NCBI GenBank assembly: GCA_009840525.1
Contig: VXNP01000010.1
Location: 1 to 64,000, forward strand
Length of the DNA: 64,000 nt
Reading direction: 5' to 3'
Origin: Gammaproteobacteria bacterium
GTDB taxonomy: Bacteria > Gemmatimonadota > Gemmatimonadetes > Longimicrobiales > Gaopeijiaceae
The notes below the pieces were generated by a model that ran no database searches, was not told where the DNA came from, and was given only the letters and a program-made list of their open reading frames with translations. Position numbers and translations under genes: made by a program. Positions 1 through 10,710 of the stretch are shown here, piece after piece (the stretch's first letter is position 1; each line of letters opens with the position of its first letter).

Positions 1-1198
1 CCCCCCGCCCCGCCACCAGCGCCGTCCCGACCATGTCGCCCATGATGTTCAGCGTCGTGTTCCCCATGTCGACCAGCCGGTATATGCCGCCCACCATGGC
101 CGCGATCTCGATCGGCAGGCTGAATGCCTGCACGTAGACCAGGGCCACCACGAATCCGCCGCCCGGAATCCCGCCCGAACCCTGCGCGAGCAGGAGCCCG
201 ATCGGCAGGATGGCGAGCAGCGCCTCCGGCCCGAACTCCACCCCCGCCGCCTGGGCGGTGAACACCAGCACCGCCCCGAGCATGACCGCGGTGCCGTCCT
301 TGTTGAGTTGCGCCCCCAGCGGCAGAGTGAAGCTGTAGACCCGGCGCGGCAGGCTCAGCTTCTCCGCCTTCTCCAGGCCGACGGATAGCGAAGCCAGGCT
401 GGAGGAGGTCGCCGCGGTGGTCGCCCAGAGCGGACCGGTCTCGCTCAGGAAACGCCGGGGACGCTGTGCGGTCAGGAAGCGTAGGACGAGCATGTACCCG
501 CAGAAGAGCAACGCCTGCGCGCCCCACACCCCCGTCAGGAAGCGCGCCAGCCCGCCGAGCAGCTCCGCGCCGTAGCGGCCGGCGGTCACCGCCATCAGCG
601 CGCCGATCCCCAGCGGCGCCAGCACCAGCACCAGGTCCACCAGGCGGCGGAAGAGGTCGGCCAGGTCGCGGTAGGCCGCCTCCAGCCGGGCGCGCGCCCC
701 GCCCCGGAGCATCAGGGTGGCCACCCCGATCGCGAGCGAAGCCACCACCACCTGCACGATGTTCCCCTCCGCGAAGGCCTGGAAGAGGTTCACCGGGATC
801 ATGTCCAGCAGGACATCTGCAAGCGAGGGAACCGCGCCCACGGCCTCGTCCACCGGAGTGGTCAGTTCCATCCCGGCGCCGGGCTGCAGGAGCGTCATCG
901 CCCCCATTCCCGCGCACAGCGCCACGAGGTCCGTGGCGACGAACCACGCCAGGATCTTCGCGGCCAGCCGCCCGAACGCGCCCACACCCGAATGGGCCGC
1001 CAGCCCGGCCAGCAGGTTGAAGCAAACCAGCGGGACCGCCGCCAGCACCAGCAATCGGATGAAGAGGTCGCCGACCGGCTGGAGCACGGCGGCCCGCTCG
1101 CCCAGGATGGCGCCGACCACGATCCCCACCGCCATGCCGGCGAAGATGAGCGCGCCGGGTCCGAAACGGCGGCGTCCCGTTTCAGGCGGCCGATTCAT
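1..1198 (-). CDS. Dicarboxylate/amino acid:cation symporter (SLC1/DAACS family), 3' end off the window
   Basis: Secondary transporter of the glutamate/aspartate/C4-dicarboxylate:H+ or Na+ symporter family, located in the inner membrane. Translating the minus strand from an ATG at 1198 gives about 399 residues with no stop before the edge. The family signatures are present: a serine-rich re-entrant loop (TSSSLASLSVGLE), then LPLGAQLNKDGTAV matching the conserved LPLGATxNMDGTA segment, and near the edge DMGNTTLNIMGD matching the DxxxTxxNxxGD substrate-binding helix. The N-terminus has the usual first hydrophobic helix (residues about 16-36). It is last in a long co-directional series, 34 bp after an S41-like lipoprotein gene. 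The substrate cannot be assigned from sequence. Only the last few tens of residues should be missing. Confidence 0.9.
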   Translation of the reverse strand, partial: MNRPPETGRRRFGPGALIFAGMAVGIVVGAILGERAAVLQPVGDLFIRLLVLAAVPLVCFNLLAGLAAHSGVGAFGRLAAKILAWFVATDLVALCAGMGAMTLLQPGAGMELTTPVDEAVGAVPSLADVLLDMIPVNLFQAFAEGNIVQVVVASLAIGVATLMLRGGARARLEAAYRDLADLFRRLVDLVLVLAPLGIGALMAVTAGRYGAELLGGLARFLTGVWGAQALLFCGYMLVLRFLTAQRPRRFLSETGPLWATTAATSSSLASLSVGLEKAEKLSLPRRVYSFTLPLGAQLNKDGTAVMLGAVLVFTAQAAGVEFGPEALLAILPIGLLLAQGSGGIPGGGFVVALVYVQAFSLPIEIAAMVGGIYRLVDMGNTTLNIMGDMVGTALVAGRG

Positions 1199-1232
1199 GC
1201 CCTGTGAACCCGGCGTCCCGGGCCCGGACCCG

Positions 1233-2852
1233 TCAGTTCCAGGATCGGGCAAGCGCCAGCGCCCGATCGAGCAGAATCCCGTAGTAGTCGGCCACGTTGT
1301 CCGCCGTGAGCGGAATCCACTCGTCGACCTCCACCGGGTTGCCCTCGAGGATCTCGCCATTGGGCCGCAGCGAGTGGCCGATATTCCACATGAAGTCGAC
1401 CAGCGGCTGTCCGCCGGGCTCGAGAGTCAGGGTCTCCTCCCACTCCCAGGTGTTGGAGTAGCCCCCGGGCGGCATGCCCACCACCGGCCCAAGCCCGTTG
1501 TCCGAGATGATGGAGACGAACTGGTCCAGGTGCGATCCCCCGCTCGGCCCCGAGATGATCGCGATGGGCCCGCGGAAGTGGACCGGCGCGGGCTCGAGGA
1601 TGCCGTCCGAGTCGCGCGGGGCGTGCGCGCTCTTGAACGGCACCGAGTTGGAGTAGGCGTCGCCGCGCGCCAGGGCCGGTGCCACGTCCGTCTCCAGCCA
1701 GTCGAGCAGCCAGGTGCCGTCGTCGATCACCTCCGGCACCCCCGAGTCCATCGCGCCCTCCTCGGCGGCTTCGGCCCGCTTTTCGTCGATGAAGGGCTGG
1801 ATGACGTCGCTCAGGCGCAGGTTGCCGAAGGTGGTCCTGAAGGGGCGCGGCTGCAGGCGCTGCATGGCGTAGGGTCCCAGCGAGCCGCCCCGGCTGCGGG
1901 TGACGTCCATCACCAGGGTGTGGTCGAGGAGGTCGTTGGCGGCCGCGTAGTCTACCAGGCGGTCGACGTCCGGGACCATCGTCTCGCGGAACCCGTACCA
2001 CACCAGGACCACGTGTTCGGCCGGGCCCACGGGCACCAGGAAGTCGTAGGTGGGGGTGCTGAGCACGTTGCGCGTGCCCGGATAGCGGGGCTCGGAGAGG
2101 CCGGACCACAGCAGGTCGCCGGATTCGTGCCAGGGGAACCGGTACTCCGCCTCGGCCCCGCCGCCACCGGCCACCACCAGCGTGAGCTCCTCCGGGCGTA
2201 GCGCGGGCGGGAAGATCGCGCTGGAGACGGTCATGGCCTCCGCCAGCTTCCAGCGCAGGCCGGCCTCGGTGGAGTGAGGGACGTAGACCGCGGCCGCGTC
2301 GTGCCACGCCTGCACCGGCATCCCGTTCACTTCGAGCACCCGGTTGCCGACGGGTGGCCCGTCGACTCCTTCCGCGACCTCCCCCACGAAGTAGGCGAGC
2401 TCCCCGCTCCCGTAGTCGGGGAACACCCTGACGCCCGCCTGACGGGGCTCGGGGGCGCTTCTCCCGTCGATCTCCAACCCGGCGCTGTCGGGCAGCTCCA
2501 GGCCGCCGGGCACCAGAATGACGTCGAGATGGCGGTCGCGGCGCGCGGCGCTGAGCGCCGCCAGCGCGTAGTAGAGGTCCTCCTCCGTGTCCGCCGCGAC
2601 GACGCGGTCGCGCAGGGCGCGCATCGCCTCGAGCGGATCCAGCCCCAGCGTCTCGTTCTTCACCGGCGAGAAGGCCTCGCGGGCCTCGGTGCGGGCGAGG
2701 ATGCTCTCGAACAGGGCGGCGCGCGTGCTCTCGTCGCCGACGCGCCACGAAGCGGAGCCGGAGCCCTCGGGACCAGGCTCGGCACAGCCGGCGGCGAGGA
2801 GTGCGGCAAGGGACAGCGCGACCATCGACGGAGTCCGTGGGAAGGCCCTCAT
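1233..2852 (-). CDS. S41-like peptidase-family lipoprotein
   Basis: Predicted 539-residue lipoprotein. The signal peptide ends in a lipobox LAAGC with Cys23. The region around 150-182 resembles a PDZ-like binding segment (PPVGNRVLEVNGMPV). DVTRSRGG at 316-323 matches the DxRxNxGG strand-turn of C-terminal processing peptidases (family S41). GPSGGSHLDQF at 435-445, followed by DNGLGPVVG, matches the S41 nucleophile region, so Ser440 is the candidate active serine. The usual S-x-S-x-E spacing is altered, and I cannot place the general-base lysine, so activity is unproven. The ATG at 2852 has an upstream GGAGAG. The gene follows tmk by 13 bp. A catalytically degenerate member is an alternative. 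Confidence 0.6.
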   Translation of the reverse strand: MRAFPRTPSMVALSLAALLAAGCAEPGPEGSGSASWRVGDESTRAALFESILARTEAREAFSPVKNETLGLDPLEAMRALRDRVVAADTEEDLYYALAALSAARRDRHLDVILVPGGLELPDSAGLEIDGRSAPEPRQAGVRVFPDYGSGELAYFVGEVAEGVDGPPVGNRVLEVNGMPVQAWHDAAAVYVPHSTEAGLRWKLAEAMTVSSAIFPPALRPEELTLVVAGGGGAEAEYRFPWHESGDLLWSGLSEPRYPGTRNVLSTPTYDFLVPVGPAEHVVLVWYGFRETMVPDVDRLVDYAAANDLLDHTLVMDVTRSRGGSLGPYAMQRLQPRPFRTTFGNLRLSDVIQPFIDEKRAEAAEEGAMDSGVPEVIDDGTWLLDWLETDVAPALARGDAYSNSVPFKSAHAPRDSDGILEPAPVHFRGPIAIISGPSGGSHLDQFVSIISDNGLGPVVGMPPGGYSNTWEWEETLTLEPGGQPLVDFMWNIGHSLRPNGEILEGNPVEVDEWIPLTADNVADYYGILLDRALALARSWN

Positions 2853-2865
2853 ATGTCTCTCCGAT

Positions 2866-3513
2866 TCAATTCCCGCGGGGGCCGAACACGTCCGGCAGGC
2901 GGCGCCTCAGACAGCCGAGAACGCGCTCCTGGACGCGAAGGGGCGAACCCAGCCCGCTGACCAGCTCCACGCGCTCCCCGGCCTCGGCCAGCTCAAGATA
3001 CCCGTCTCTCACCGCGCGCAGAAAGTCGGAGCCCGCGCGCTCGATGCGATCCTCGCTGCCTCCCGCGGTCCGGCGCCGGGCCACGCCCTCCTCAACCGGC
3101 ACGTCGAGCACCAGGTAGAGATCCGGCCGCAGATCTCCGGTCGCAACCTCCATCGCGGCGCGCACGCGCGCGAGGTCCAGACCGCGGCCGTAACCCTGGT
3201 AGGCCAGCGTGGAGAGGTCGAAGCGGTCCGCGACGACCACCTCGCCGCGCGCCAGCGCGGGGCGCACCACCTCGCGCACGAACGCCGCGCGCGCCGCCAG
3301 GATCAGCAGCAGCTCCGATTCGGCGGGCATTTCCAGATCCGTTCTCCCCAGCACCACCTCGCGTATGGCTTCACCCACCCCCGTGGACCCCGGCTCGCGC
3401 GCCAGAGTGCAGGGTACGCCCCGATCCCGGAGCCACCGCGCCAGGAGCGCCGCCTGGGTGGACTTGCCCGCGCCCTCGCCACCCTCCAGCACGACGAAGC
3501 ATCCCTTCGGCAT
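2866..3513 (-). CDS. tmk: Thymidylate kinase
   Basis: Phosphorylates dTMP to dTDP with ATP in the cytoplasm, the committed step to dTTP. The 215-residue product is of normal length. A P-loop GGEGAGKST lies at 11-19, REPGST follows near 40, the DR motif (VVADRFDLSTLAYQG) is near 93, and an arginine-bearing lid (RRRTAGGSEDRIE) is near 150. I place the start at the ATG at 3513 because GGAGAAGG precedes it at good spacing. The TTG one codon upstream would leave too little room. The gene lies downstream of ino1 in the same direction, separated by a 79-bp spacer that holds two palindromes. Confidence 0.95.
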   Translation of the reverse strand: MPKGCFVVLEGGEGAGKSTQAALLARWLRDRGVPCTLAREPGSTGVGEAIREVVLGRTDLEMPAESELLLILAARAAFVREVVRPALARGEVVVADRFDLSTLAYQGYGRGLDLARVRAAMEVATGDLRPDLYLVLDVPVEEGVARRRTAGGSEDRIERAGSDFLRAVRDGYLELAEAGERVELVSGLGSPLRVQERVLGCLRRRLPDVFGPRGN

Positions 3514-3527
3514 CAAACCTTCTCCGA

Positions 3528-3566
3528 CCCACTACCGGTAGTGGGCGACCCACGACGGGTAGTGGG
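3528..3566. repeat. Two tandem 18-bp palindromes between ino1 and tmk
   Basis: Positions 3528-3545 read CCCACTACCGGTAGTGGG, a perfect 18-bp inverted repeat. After a 3-bp spacer, 3549-3566 read CCCACGACGGGTAGTGGG, an imperfect copy of the same palindrome. Both lie in the spacer between the ino1 stop (3593) and the tmk start (3513). Such a pair could be a dimer-binding operator, two RNA hairpins, or a small mobile repeat. No T-tract follows on the minus strand, so a classical intrinsic terminator is unlikely. Confidence 0.75.
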
Positions 3567-3592
3567 CACCCCGGTTCGCCGCGGACAGCCCG

Positions 3593-4909
<1,317 letters not shown>

Positions 4910-4970
4910 TGATCGAGTCCCCTGCCTGGGGTGAGCGTCGCCTTCCTTCCCGGCCGCAACCGGCGCGCGG

Positions 4971-5330
4971 TCAGGAACTGATGATGATGCGCGATTTCGC
5001 GCCTTCCTCGATGGCCTTCGAGATGCCCTCGTTCACACGGCCCAGCACCCGGTCGAAGTTGGCCTGGGCCGCAACCAGCCCCTGGTACGCCGGACTCGCC
5101 TGCAGGCGCCCGAACGCCTTTTCGTATTCCTCGGCCACTTCGGGCGGGGGCTCCTCGCCGGCGCGCACGCTGCGGGCCACGCTCTCCTCCAGCTTCGCGA
5201 GCTCGCTTCGCAGGGTCGCCAGCTCGCGATCGTCATCCGCCCGCCTCGCGGCACGTTGCAGATCCTGATACTGAGCGGTCCGGCCCAGGGCCAGACCCAG
5301 TTCGCGCGCCATCTCCTCGATCGCGGCCAT
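4971..5330 (-). CDS. YlbF/YmcA family protein
   Basis: Small, highly charged, alpha-helical protein of 119 residues matching the Com_YlbF family, in the length range of Bacillus YlbF and YmcA. In Bacillus these proteins form a complex that affects RNase Y-dependent mRNA processing and development. No such role is shown here, and the family is also found outside Firmicutes. The sequence is mostly heptad-like helix (residues 20-60) followed by the family's typical YEKAFGRLQASPAYQGLVAAQ helix, split here around its proline. The start is secure: ATG at 5330 preceded by GGGAGG at 4-nt spacing. It lies 11 bp after prmC and 61 bp before ino1. Confidence 0.75.
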   Translation of the reverse strand: MAAIEEMARELGLALGRTAQYQDLQRAARRADDDRELATLRSELAKLEESVARSVRAGEEPPPEVAEEYEKAFGRLQASPAYQGLVAAQANFDRVLGRVNEGISKAIEEGAKSRIIISS

Positions 5331-5341
5331 TCAGCCTCCCG

Positions 5342-6267
5342 CTATCGGTCCTCGTTCCGGTGCCGGTGTGCCAGCACCATCCTTTCGCGGCCCGCCAGGT
5401 CGGGCATGACGCGCACACGGGCGAACGCGCCCGTGTCGTCGATCCGGCACGCTGCCGGGGCCGCCTGATCGGCACCCACCTCGAGCGCCAGCAGACCGGC
5501 GGGCGCCAGATGACGCGGGGCACCGGCGATCAGCGGTTCAAGCACCTGCATGCCGTCGGCGCCCGCGTCCAGCGCCCGTCGGGGCTCCCAGTCCCGCACC
5601 TCCGGCTGCAGGCCCTCCAGTTCGGCACTGGGGATGTAGGGAGGGTTCGACACGATGACGTCGAAGCGCTCGTCGCGTCCGAGGGGCTCGTACAGCGATC
5701 CCGCCCTGAACTCCAGCGGAGCCCCGTCATGGTATTGCCCATGGTTGAGCGAAGCCACCTCGAGCGCGTCGCGGCTCAGGTCGGTGGCCACGATGCCGGC
5801 GAAGTCGCCTTCGGTGGCGAGAGCCAGGGCCAGGGCGCCGCAGCCGGTCCCCACGTCGAGCGCCCGGAGGCCGGCACCCGCGCGCTCCGCGGCCCAGGCC
5901 AGCACCTCTCCCGCGAGCAGTTCCGTCTCCGGACGAGGAACGAGAACCCGACGGTCCACGGCGAGGTCCATCTTCCGGAAAGCCGCCCTGCCCAGGATGT
6001 ACTGGAGCGGCTCCCGGCGGGCACGGCGCAGAAGACGCGGCTTGAAGGCGGCGAGTTCGGATGCCTCGAGCGGCCGGTCATGCTGCAGGTAGAGTTCGAG
6101 GCGCGGCACCCCAAGCGTGTCGGCCAGCAGGTGTTCGGCGTCCAGCCGGGCGCCGGGCACCTGCTTCTCCTCAAGGTAGTGCGCGCTCCAGAGGACCAGG
6201 TTCAGGACGGTCCACGGCTCTTGCCTTCCGGGTACGCGACCCGAGGGACGCTCGAGCGAGAGCGTGC

Positions 6268-6271
<4 letters not shown>
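5342..6271 (-). CDS. prmC: Peptide chain release factor N5-glutamine methyltransferase
   Basis: Methylates the glutamine of the GGQ tripeptide in release factors RF1 and RF2, using S-adenosylmethionine, which raises termination efficiency. The product is 309 residues. The N-terminal helical domain (about 20-100) leads into VPRPETE (111-117), the SAM-binding glycine motif DVGTGCG (139-145) and the catalytic NPPY (209-212) typical of N5-glutamine methyltransferases. The ATG overlaps the prfA stop by 4 nt (ATGA at 6268-6271), so the enzyme is translationally coupled to its substrate. Confidence 0.95.
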
Positions 6272-7383
<1,112 letters not shown>

Positions 7384-7501
7384 GCGCAGCGATGTCCGGG
7401 TCGTCCCTTCGGGATGAGTCAGAGCCCTTCCGGGCCGCCGGCAACAACCAGCGGCCGGCCGGGATCGGGAGCCCGTAGTATAGATTTGGCCCGAAGGGCG
7501 T

Positions 7502-9154
7502 TCAATGGCCGGTTTCCGGCGCGCGGGCCCTGGTCCCGGTCGGTCGCGGACGGCGGGGGCGGGAGAAGAGGAGCAGCAGGAGCAGCGCGGCCGCGGCCCC
7601 CGGCCCCGCCAGGTCCCCGACGCGCACGTACCAGGTGGGCCCGGCCACCGCATCCACCCGGGCGGTCGCCAAAGCCGCGCCCGGGCCTTGGACACGCGCG
7701 CGCACCCTCCCGGTGGGATCCACGAAACCCGCGGGGCCGAGGTTGGCCGAGCGCACCACCCCGGTGCGGGTCTCGATGGCGCGCATGACCAGGTGGGCCT
7801 CGTGCTGCGCGATCGCGAAGGCGCCCGCGTCCGCGAACCACGCGTCGTTGGTGATGTTGAGCAGTACGCCGGCTCCCGCGCGGCGGAGCGCCCGGGCGGC
7901 GCCGGTGAACGCCGCCTCGTAGCAGATAAGCGCGCCCACGTCGTGGAGACCGGCCTCGAATACCGTCCACTCGGCGCCCGCGCGCAGCGGACTCTCACCG
8001 GCGGCCATCGGGAACAGGCCCGCGAGCGGCATCCGCTCGACCCACGGCACCAGGCGGCGCTTGTCGTAGGGGTCCCCCGCCAGCCCGGCCGGCCCGGCCA
8101 GGGCGGCCGAGTTGTACCGCCCCGTCCCCGCCTCTTCCGTGCGCACCAGGCCGAACAGGACGGGCGCTCCCAGCCGCCGCGACAGATCGCTCAGCCCTTC
8201 GACCACTTCCGGCTGGTCCAGCCCGTCCCGGAAGGTGCCCTCCGGGAGCACCACCAGGAAGGGCGCGGGAGCTTCGGCCACTGGCGCCGCCAGCAGGGCA
8301 TCCACCGCGGCGAGCGCCTCCAGGTCGGACGCCGTCTCGCCCGGCTGAGCCCGCAATGTGGTGCGCACGGTGGCGACCACCGGCCCGGGCCGCAGATCGA
8401 GGTGACGGGCGCGCCACACTCCCCAGGCAGCGGGGACGGCCGCCACGACCCGGGCGGCCGCCAGCCACGGGCGGACAGGCCCGGCTCCACCCCGTAGCCA
8501 TCGCGCCAACCGGGGCTGCGAACGCCCGGACACGCCCTCCCGCGTCGCCGTTTGCGGTCGCCCGATTGCCGCCGACCCACCCCGGCCGCCCACCACGGCC
8601 TCTGCCACAAGGCCGTTCACCAGCGCCAACCAGAAGGTCACCCCGCGCGCTCCGGCGAGCTCGGCGATCCCGACCGCCTCCGGGTATCCGGTGAGCGACG
8701 TCCCGAGCCCCAGCCAGGGATAGGCCAGCGTCCCCGGAACGTGGGCGATCGCCCACTCCACGGCTGTCCAGGCAAGGGGCAACGCGAACCAGAACGGAAC
8801 CCGGCCGCCACGCCGCAGGAGGGCGAGCATCCAGCACGCCAGCGCCTGCGTCACCGCCAGCAGCGTCACGGCCGTGGCGTAGACCAGCGGAGCCGTAGCG
8901 GTCAGCCGCGCGAGCGCCGGGATCGTCCAGTGCAGCAGCAGACCGTAGTGCAGCACCCCGAACACGAAGCCGACGCGCGCGGCCCGACGGGGCGTGCGCG
9001 CCTCCCGAACCGCGACCGACAGCGGGACCAGCGCCAGCAGCGCAGGCGCGATCAGGTGAAACGGGGGATAGGCGGCGAAGAGCAGGAGGGCGGAGGCGGA
9101 CGCCAGCCACCATTCCCGCGCATCCAGGCCGAAGGGGGCTCCGACCCACTTCAT
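7502..9154 (-). CDS. lnt: Apolipoprotein N-acyltransferase
   Basis: Inner-membrane enzyme that adds the third acyl chain to the N-terminal cysteine of lipoproteins, making them ready for Lol-dependent export. The 550-residue product has several N-terminal membrane helices (about 15-200) and a periplasmic nitrilase-like domain. The catalytic triad is visible: Glu305 in LPEGTF, Lys365 in YDKRRLVPW and Cys411 in ICYEAAF. I chose the ATG at 9154. An in-frame GTG at 9184 would add 10 residues, and neither has a strong Shine-Dalgarno sequence. The middle (about 190-260) is a low-complexity Arg/Gly-rich linker longer than usual. The proximity of lolA fits a lipoprotein-maturation group. Confidence 0.9.
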   Translation of the reverse strand: MKWVGAPFGLDAREWWLASASALLLFAAYPPFHLIAPALLALVPLSVAVREARTPRRAARVGFVFGVLHYGLLLHWTIPALARLTATAPLVYATAVTLLAVTQALACWMLALLRRGGRVPFWFALPLAWTAVEWAIAHVPGTLAYPWLGLGTSLTGYPEAVGIAELAGARGVTFWLALVNGLVAEAVVGGRGGSAAIGRPQTATREGVSGRSQPRLARWLRGGAGPVRPWLAAARVVAAVPAAWGVWRARHLDLRPGPVVATVRTTLRAQPGETASDLEALAAVDALLAAPVAEAPAPFLVVLPEGTFRDGLDQPEVVEGLSDLSRRLGAPVLFGLVRTEEAGTGRYNSAALAGPAGLAGDPYDKRRLVPWVERMPLAGLFPMAAGESPLRAGAEWTVFEAGLHDVGALICYEAAFTGAARALRRAGAGVLLNITNDAWFADAGAFAIAQHEAHLVMRAIETRTGVVRSANLGPAGFVDPTGRVRARVQGPGAALATARVDAVAGPTWYVRVGDLAGPGAAAALLLLLLFSRPRRPRPTGTRARAPETGH

Positions 9155-9217
9155 CCCCGCTCTTGCCGGCCGGGGATCAGGCACCGCGCGAACGCCCGCA
9201 GCCGCCCGAAACCGGCC

Positions 9218-9916
9218 TCAGCGAGGCTCCATCTCCCCGGGCGCCGTACCACCGAACATGAGCTGCAGCCCGCCCCGGACGTTGAAGTACCGAAGGTCGT
9301 CGGTCACCTCGTAGCGACCGTGCCAATAGAGCCGGGACCACGTCCAGAGCGGATACTCGAGCCCCAGGTGCACGTTCACTCCCGGGCGCACCGTGTCCAG
9401 AAGATCCTCGATGAAGGTGTCGTCGACCGCCTCGCCCTGGCCGTCGAGAACGTGCACCGAGGCGCCCAGCCCGAGAAAGCCGAGCCATCCGAAGGGGATG
9501 TTCCAGACGACGTGGGCGTCGACACCCACCACCAAATCGCTCCACGTGATCCTGCCGAGATCCACCTCGGGCCCGGCTTCGGATCCGGACGGCCCCAGCT
9601 CCCGGGCGATCAGCTGCCCGAGCCGCGTCTCCAGGCGGGATACCTCCTCAGCCTCGAGCTCCGATGACCAGTACGTCACCGAAGGCGAAATACGGAGCCC
9701 GGGACCCAGGTACCCGAGGTCGAGCCGCGCGCCCAGGCTCCGTATCTCCCCGCGCACCCCGTGGATCCTGTACCCGGGAAGGTAGCCGGCCTCGAAGCCG
9801 ATGCCCCGCAGGCTCAGATGTTCGTAGTCGAAGTCCGCGAGGTCCTGGGCGGCCGCGGGCGCAGCCATGCCGGACCCGCCCACGAGGGCCATCAGGACCA
9901 TCGCAGCGCCCCTCAT
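9218..9916 (-). CDS. Predicted outer-membrane beta-barrel protein of unknown function
   Basis: The product is 232 residues with a clear signal peptide (hydrophobic to about residue 18, then APAAAQD). The mature part alternates hydrophobic and polar residues, is rich in Gly, Tyr and Trp, and ends in RGGLQLMF plus a short tail, as expected for a small outer-membrane barrel. I do not recognise a specific family. I prefer the ATG at 9916, preceded by AAGGA. An ATG at 9964 overlaps the lolA stop by 4 nt (ATGA) and would place 16 charged residues before the signal, so it is a real alternative. The location between lolA and lnt suggests an envelope role. Confidence 0.6.
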   Translation of the reverse strand: MRGAAMVLMALVGGSGMAAPAAAQDLADFDYEHLSLRGIGFEAGYLPGYRIHGVRGEIRSLGARLDLGYLGPGLRISPSVTYWSSELEAEEVSRLETRLGQLIARELGPSGSEAGPEVDLGRITWSDLVVGVDAHVVWNIPFGWLGFLGLGASVHVLDGQGEAVDDTFIEDLLDTVRPGVNVHLGLEYPLWTWSRLYWHGRYEVTDDLRYFNVRGGLQLMFGGTAPGEMEPR

Positions 9917-9960
9917 CCGTTCCTTCCCGCGATCACTCTCCCCCGTCCGGCGCCAGGCCT

Positions 9961-10629
9961 TCATCGCGTGATGACCTGGACCCCCCGGGGCGGCGTGAAG
10001 TGGAAGACCTCGCTCCCCAGCTGGGGGTTCGGCTCGAATCCGGCCAGCCGCACCTCCCGCAGGTTGCCGTTTTCCTCCTCGATCTCGGTGCGCCGGATGA
10101 GCCACGTACCGTCATCGATCCACACCCGCGCCTCGCGATAGGCGGACCGCTGGCGCGGTACCAGCCGGATGACGTGGGTGGGGGCGCCGTCGAGTTCCTC
10201 GCTGCGCAGATACGCGGGGGCGTAGCGGATCCCCGGATCCGAGAGGAATTCGCGGTGGAAGTCGAAGCCGCCCCGTCCTCCGGAGGTCAGGCGCGAGCGA
10301 ATGGCCTGGCCGGCGTCGCCGCTCGGAAAGTAGACCCACAGCCACTCCCCGTCGGCGACCACCAGGTCGCCCTCGGGATCGGTGAAGCGCATGGAGAATC
10401 GGTCCGGCTGCTGCTGGCACATGCGCCCCCGCGAGCGCGTCACCTGGTTCAGAAGCGGCGAGGTCAGGGTCTGCCGGAAGTCGGCGCAGAACCCCGTCAA
10501 TCCGGCATACTCCGCGGAAGCCCGTTCGAGAATCGCCAACGGGCCCGCGGCCTCCTGCATGGCGAGGGCGGCACCCGGATCGGCGGCCGCGCACAACATT
10601 GCGAAGACGACAAAGAACGTGTTCTTCAT
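9961..10629 (-). CDS. lolA: Outer-membrane lipoprotein carrier protein LolA
   Basis: Periplasmic chaperone that takes lipoproteins from the LolCDE complex and carries them to the outer membrane. The 222-residue product starts with a signal peptide (MKNTFFVVFAML, then a small-residue stretch to about 24). The mature part has typical LolA features: an early helix with FRQTLTSPLL, RGRMCQQQPDRFSMRF for the RP(N/D)xFRW-like strand, and VVADGEWLWVYFP for the next strand. The last third holds the WIDDGTWLIRRTEIEEENG beta pair. It stands between ftsK and a barrel-protein gene, an arrangement (ftsK-lolA) also seen in Proteobacteria. Confidence 0.88.
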   Translation of the reverse strand: MKNTFFVVFAMLCAAADPGAALAMQEAAGPLAILERASAEYAGLTGFCADFRQTLTSPLLNQVTRSRGRMCQQQPDRFSMRFTDPEGDLVVADGEWLWVYFPSGDAGQAIRSRLTSGGRGGFDFHREFLSDPGIRYAPAYLRSEELDGAPTHVIRLVPRQRSAYREARVWIDDGTWLIRRTEIEEENGNLREVRLAGFEPNPQLGSEVFHFTPPRGVQVITR

Positions 10630-10710
10630 GGCACGCCATACCCGCCGGCGAGCGCCCCCGTTCCGGCGCGGGGCCCAGTCGGGCGGCCCCTGCGGCCCCT
10701 TGCCGGACGG

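Noticed and set aside
717-2201. A 494-codon plus-strand frame near the left end
   Set aside because: Runs antisense across the symporter and the S41-like gene, both of which have clear family motifs on the minus strand.
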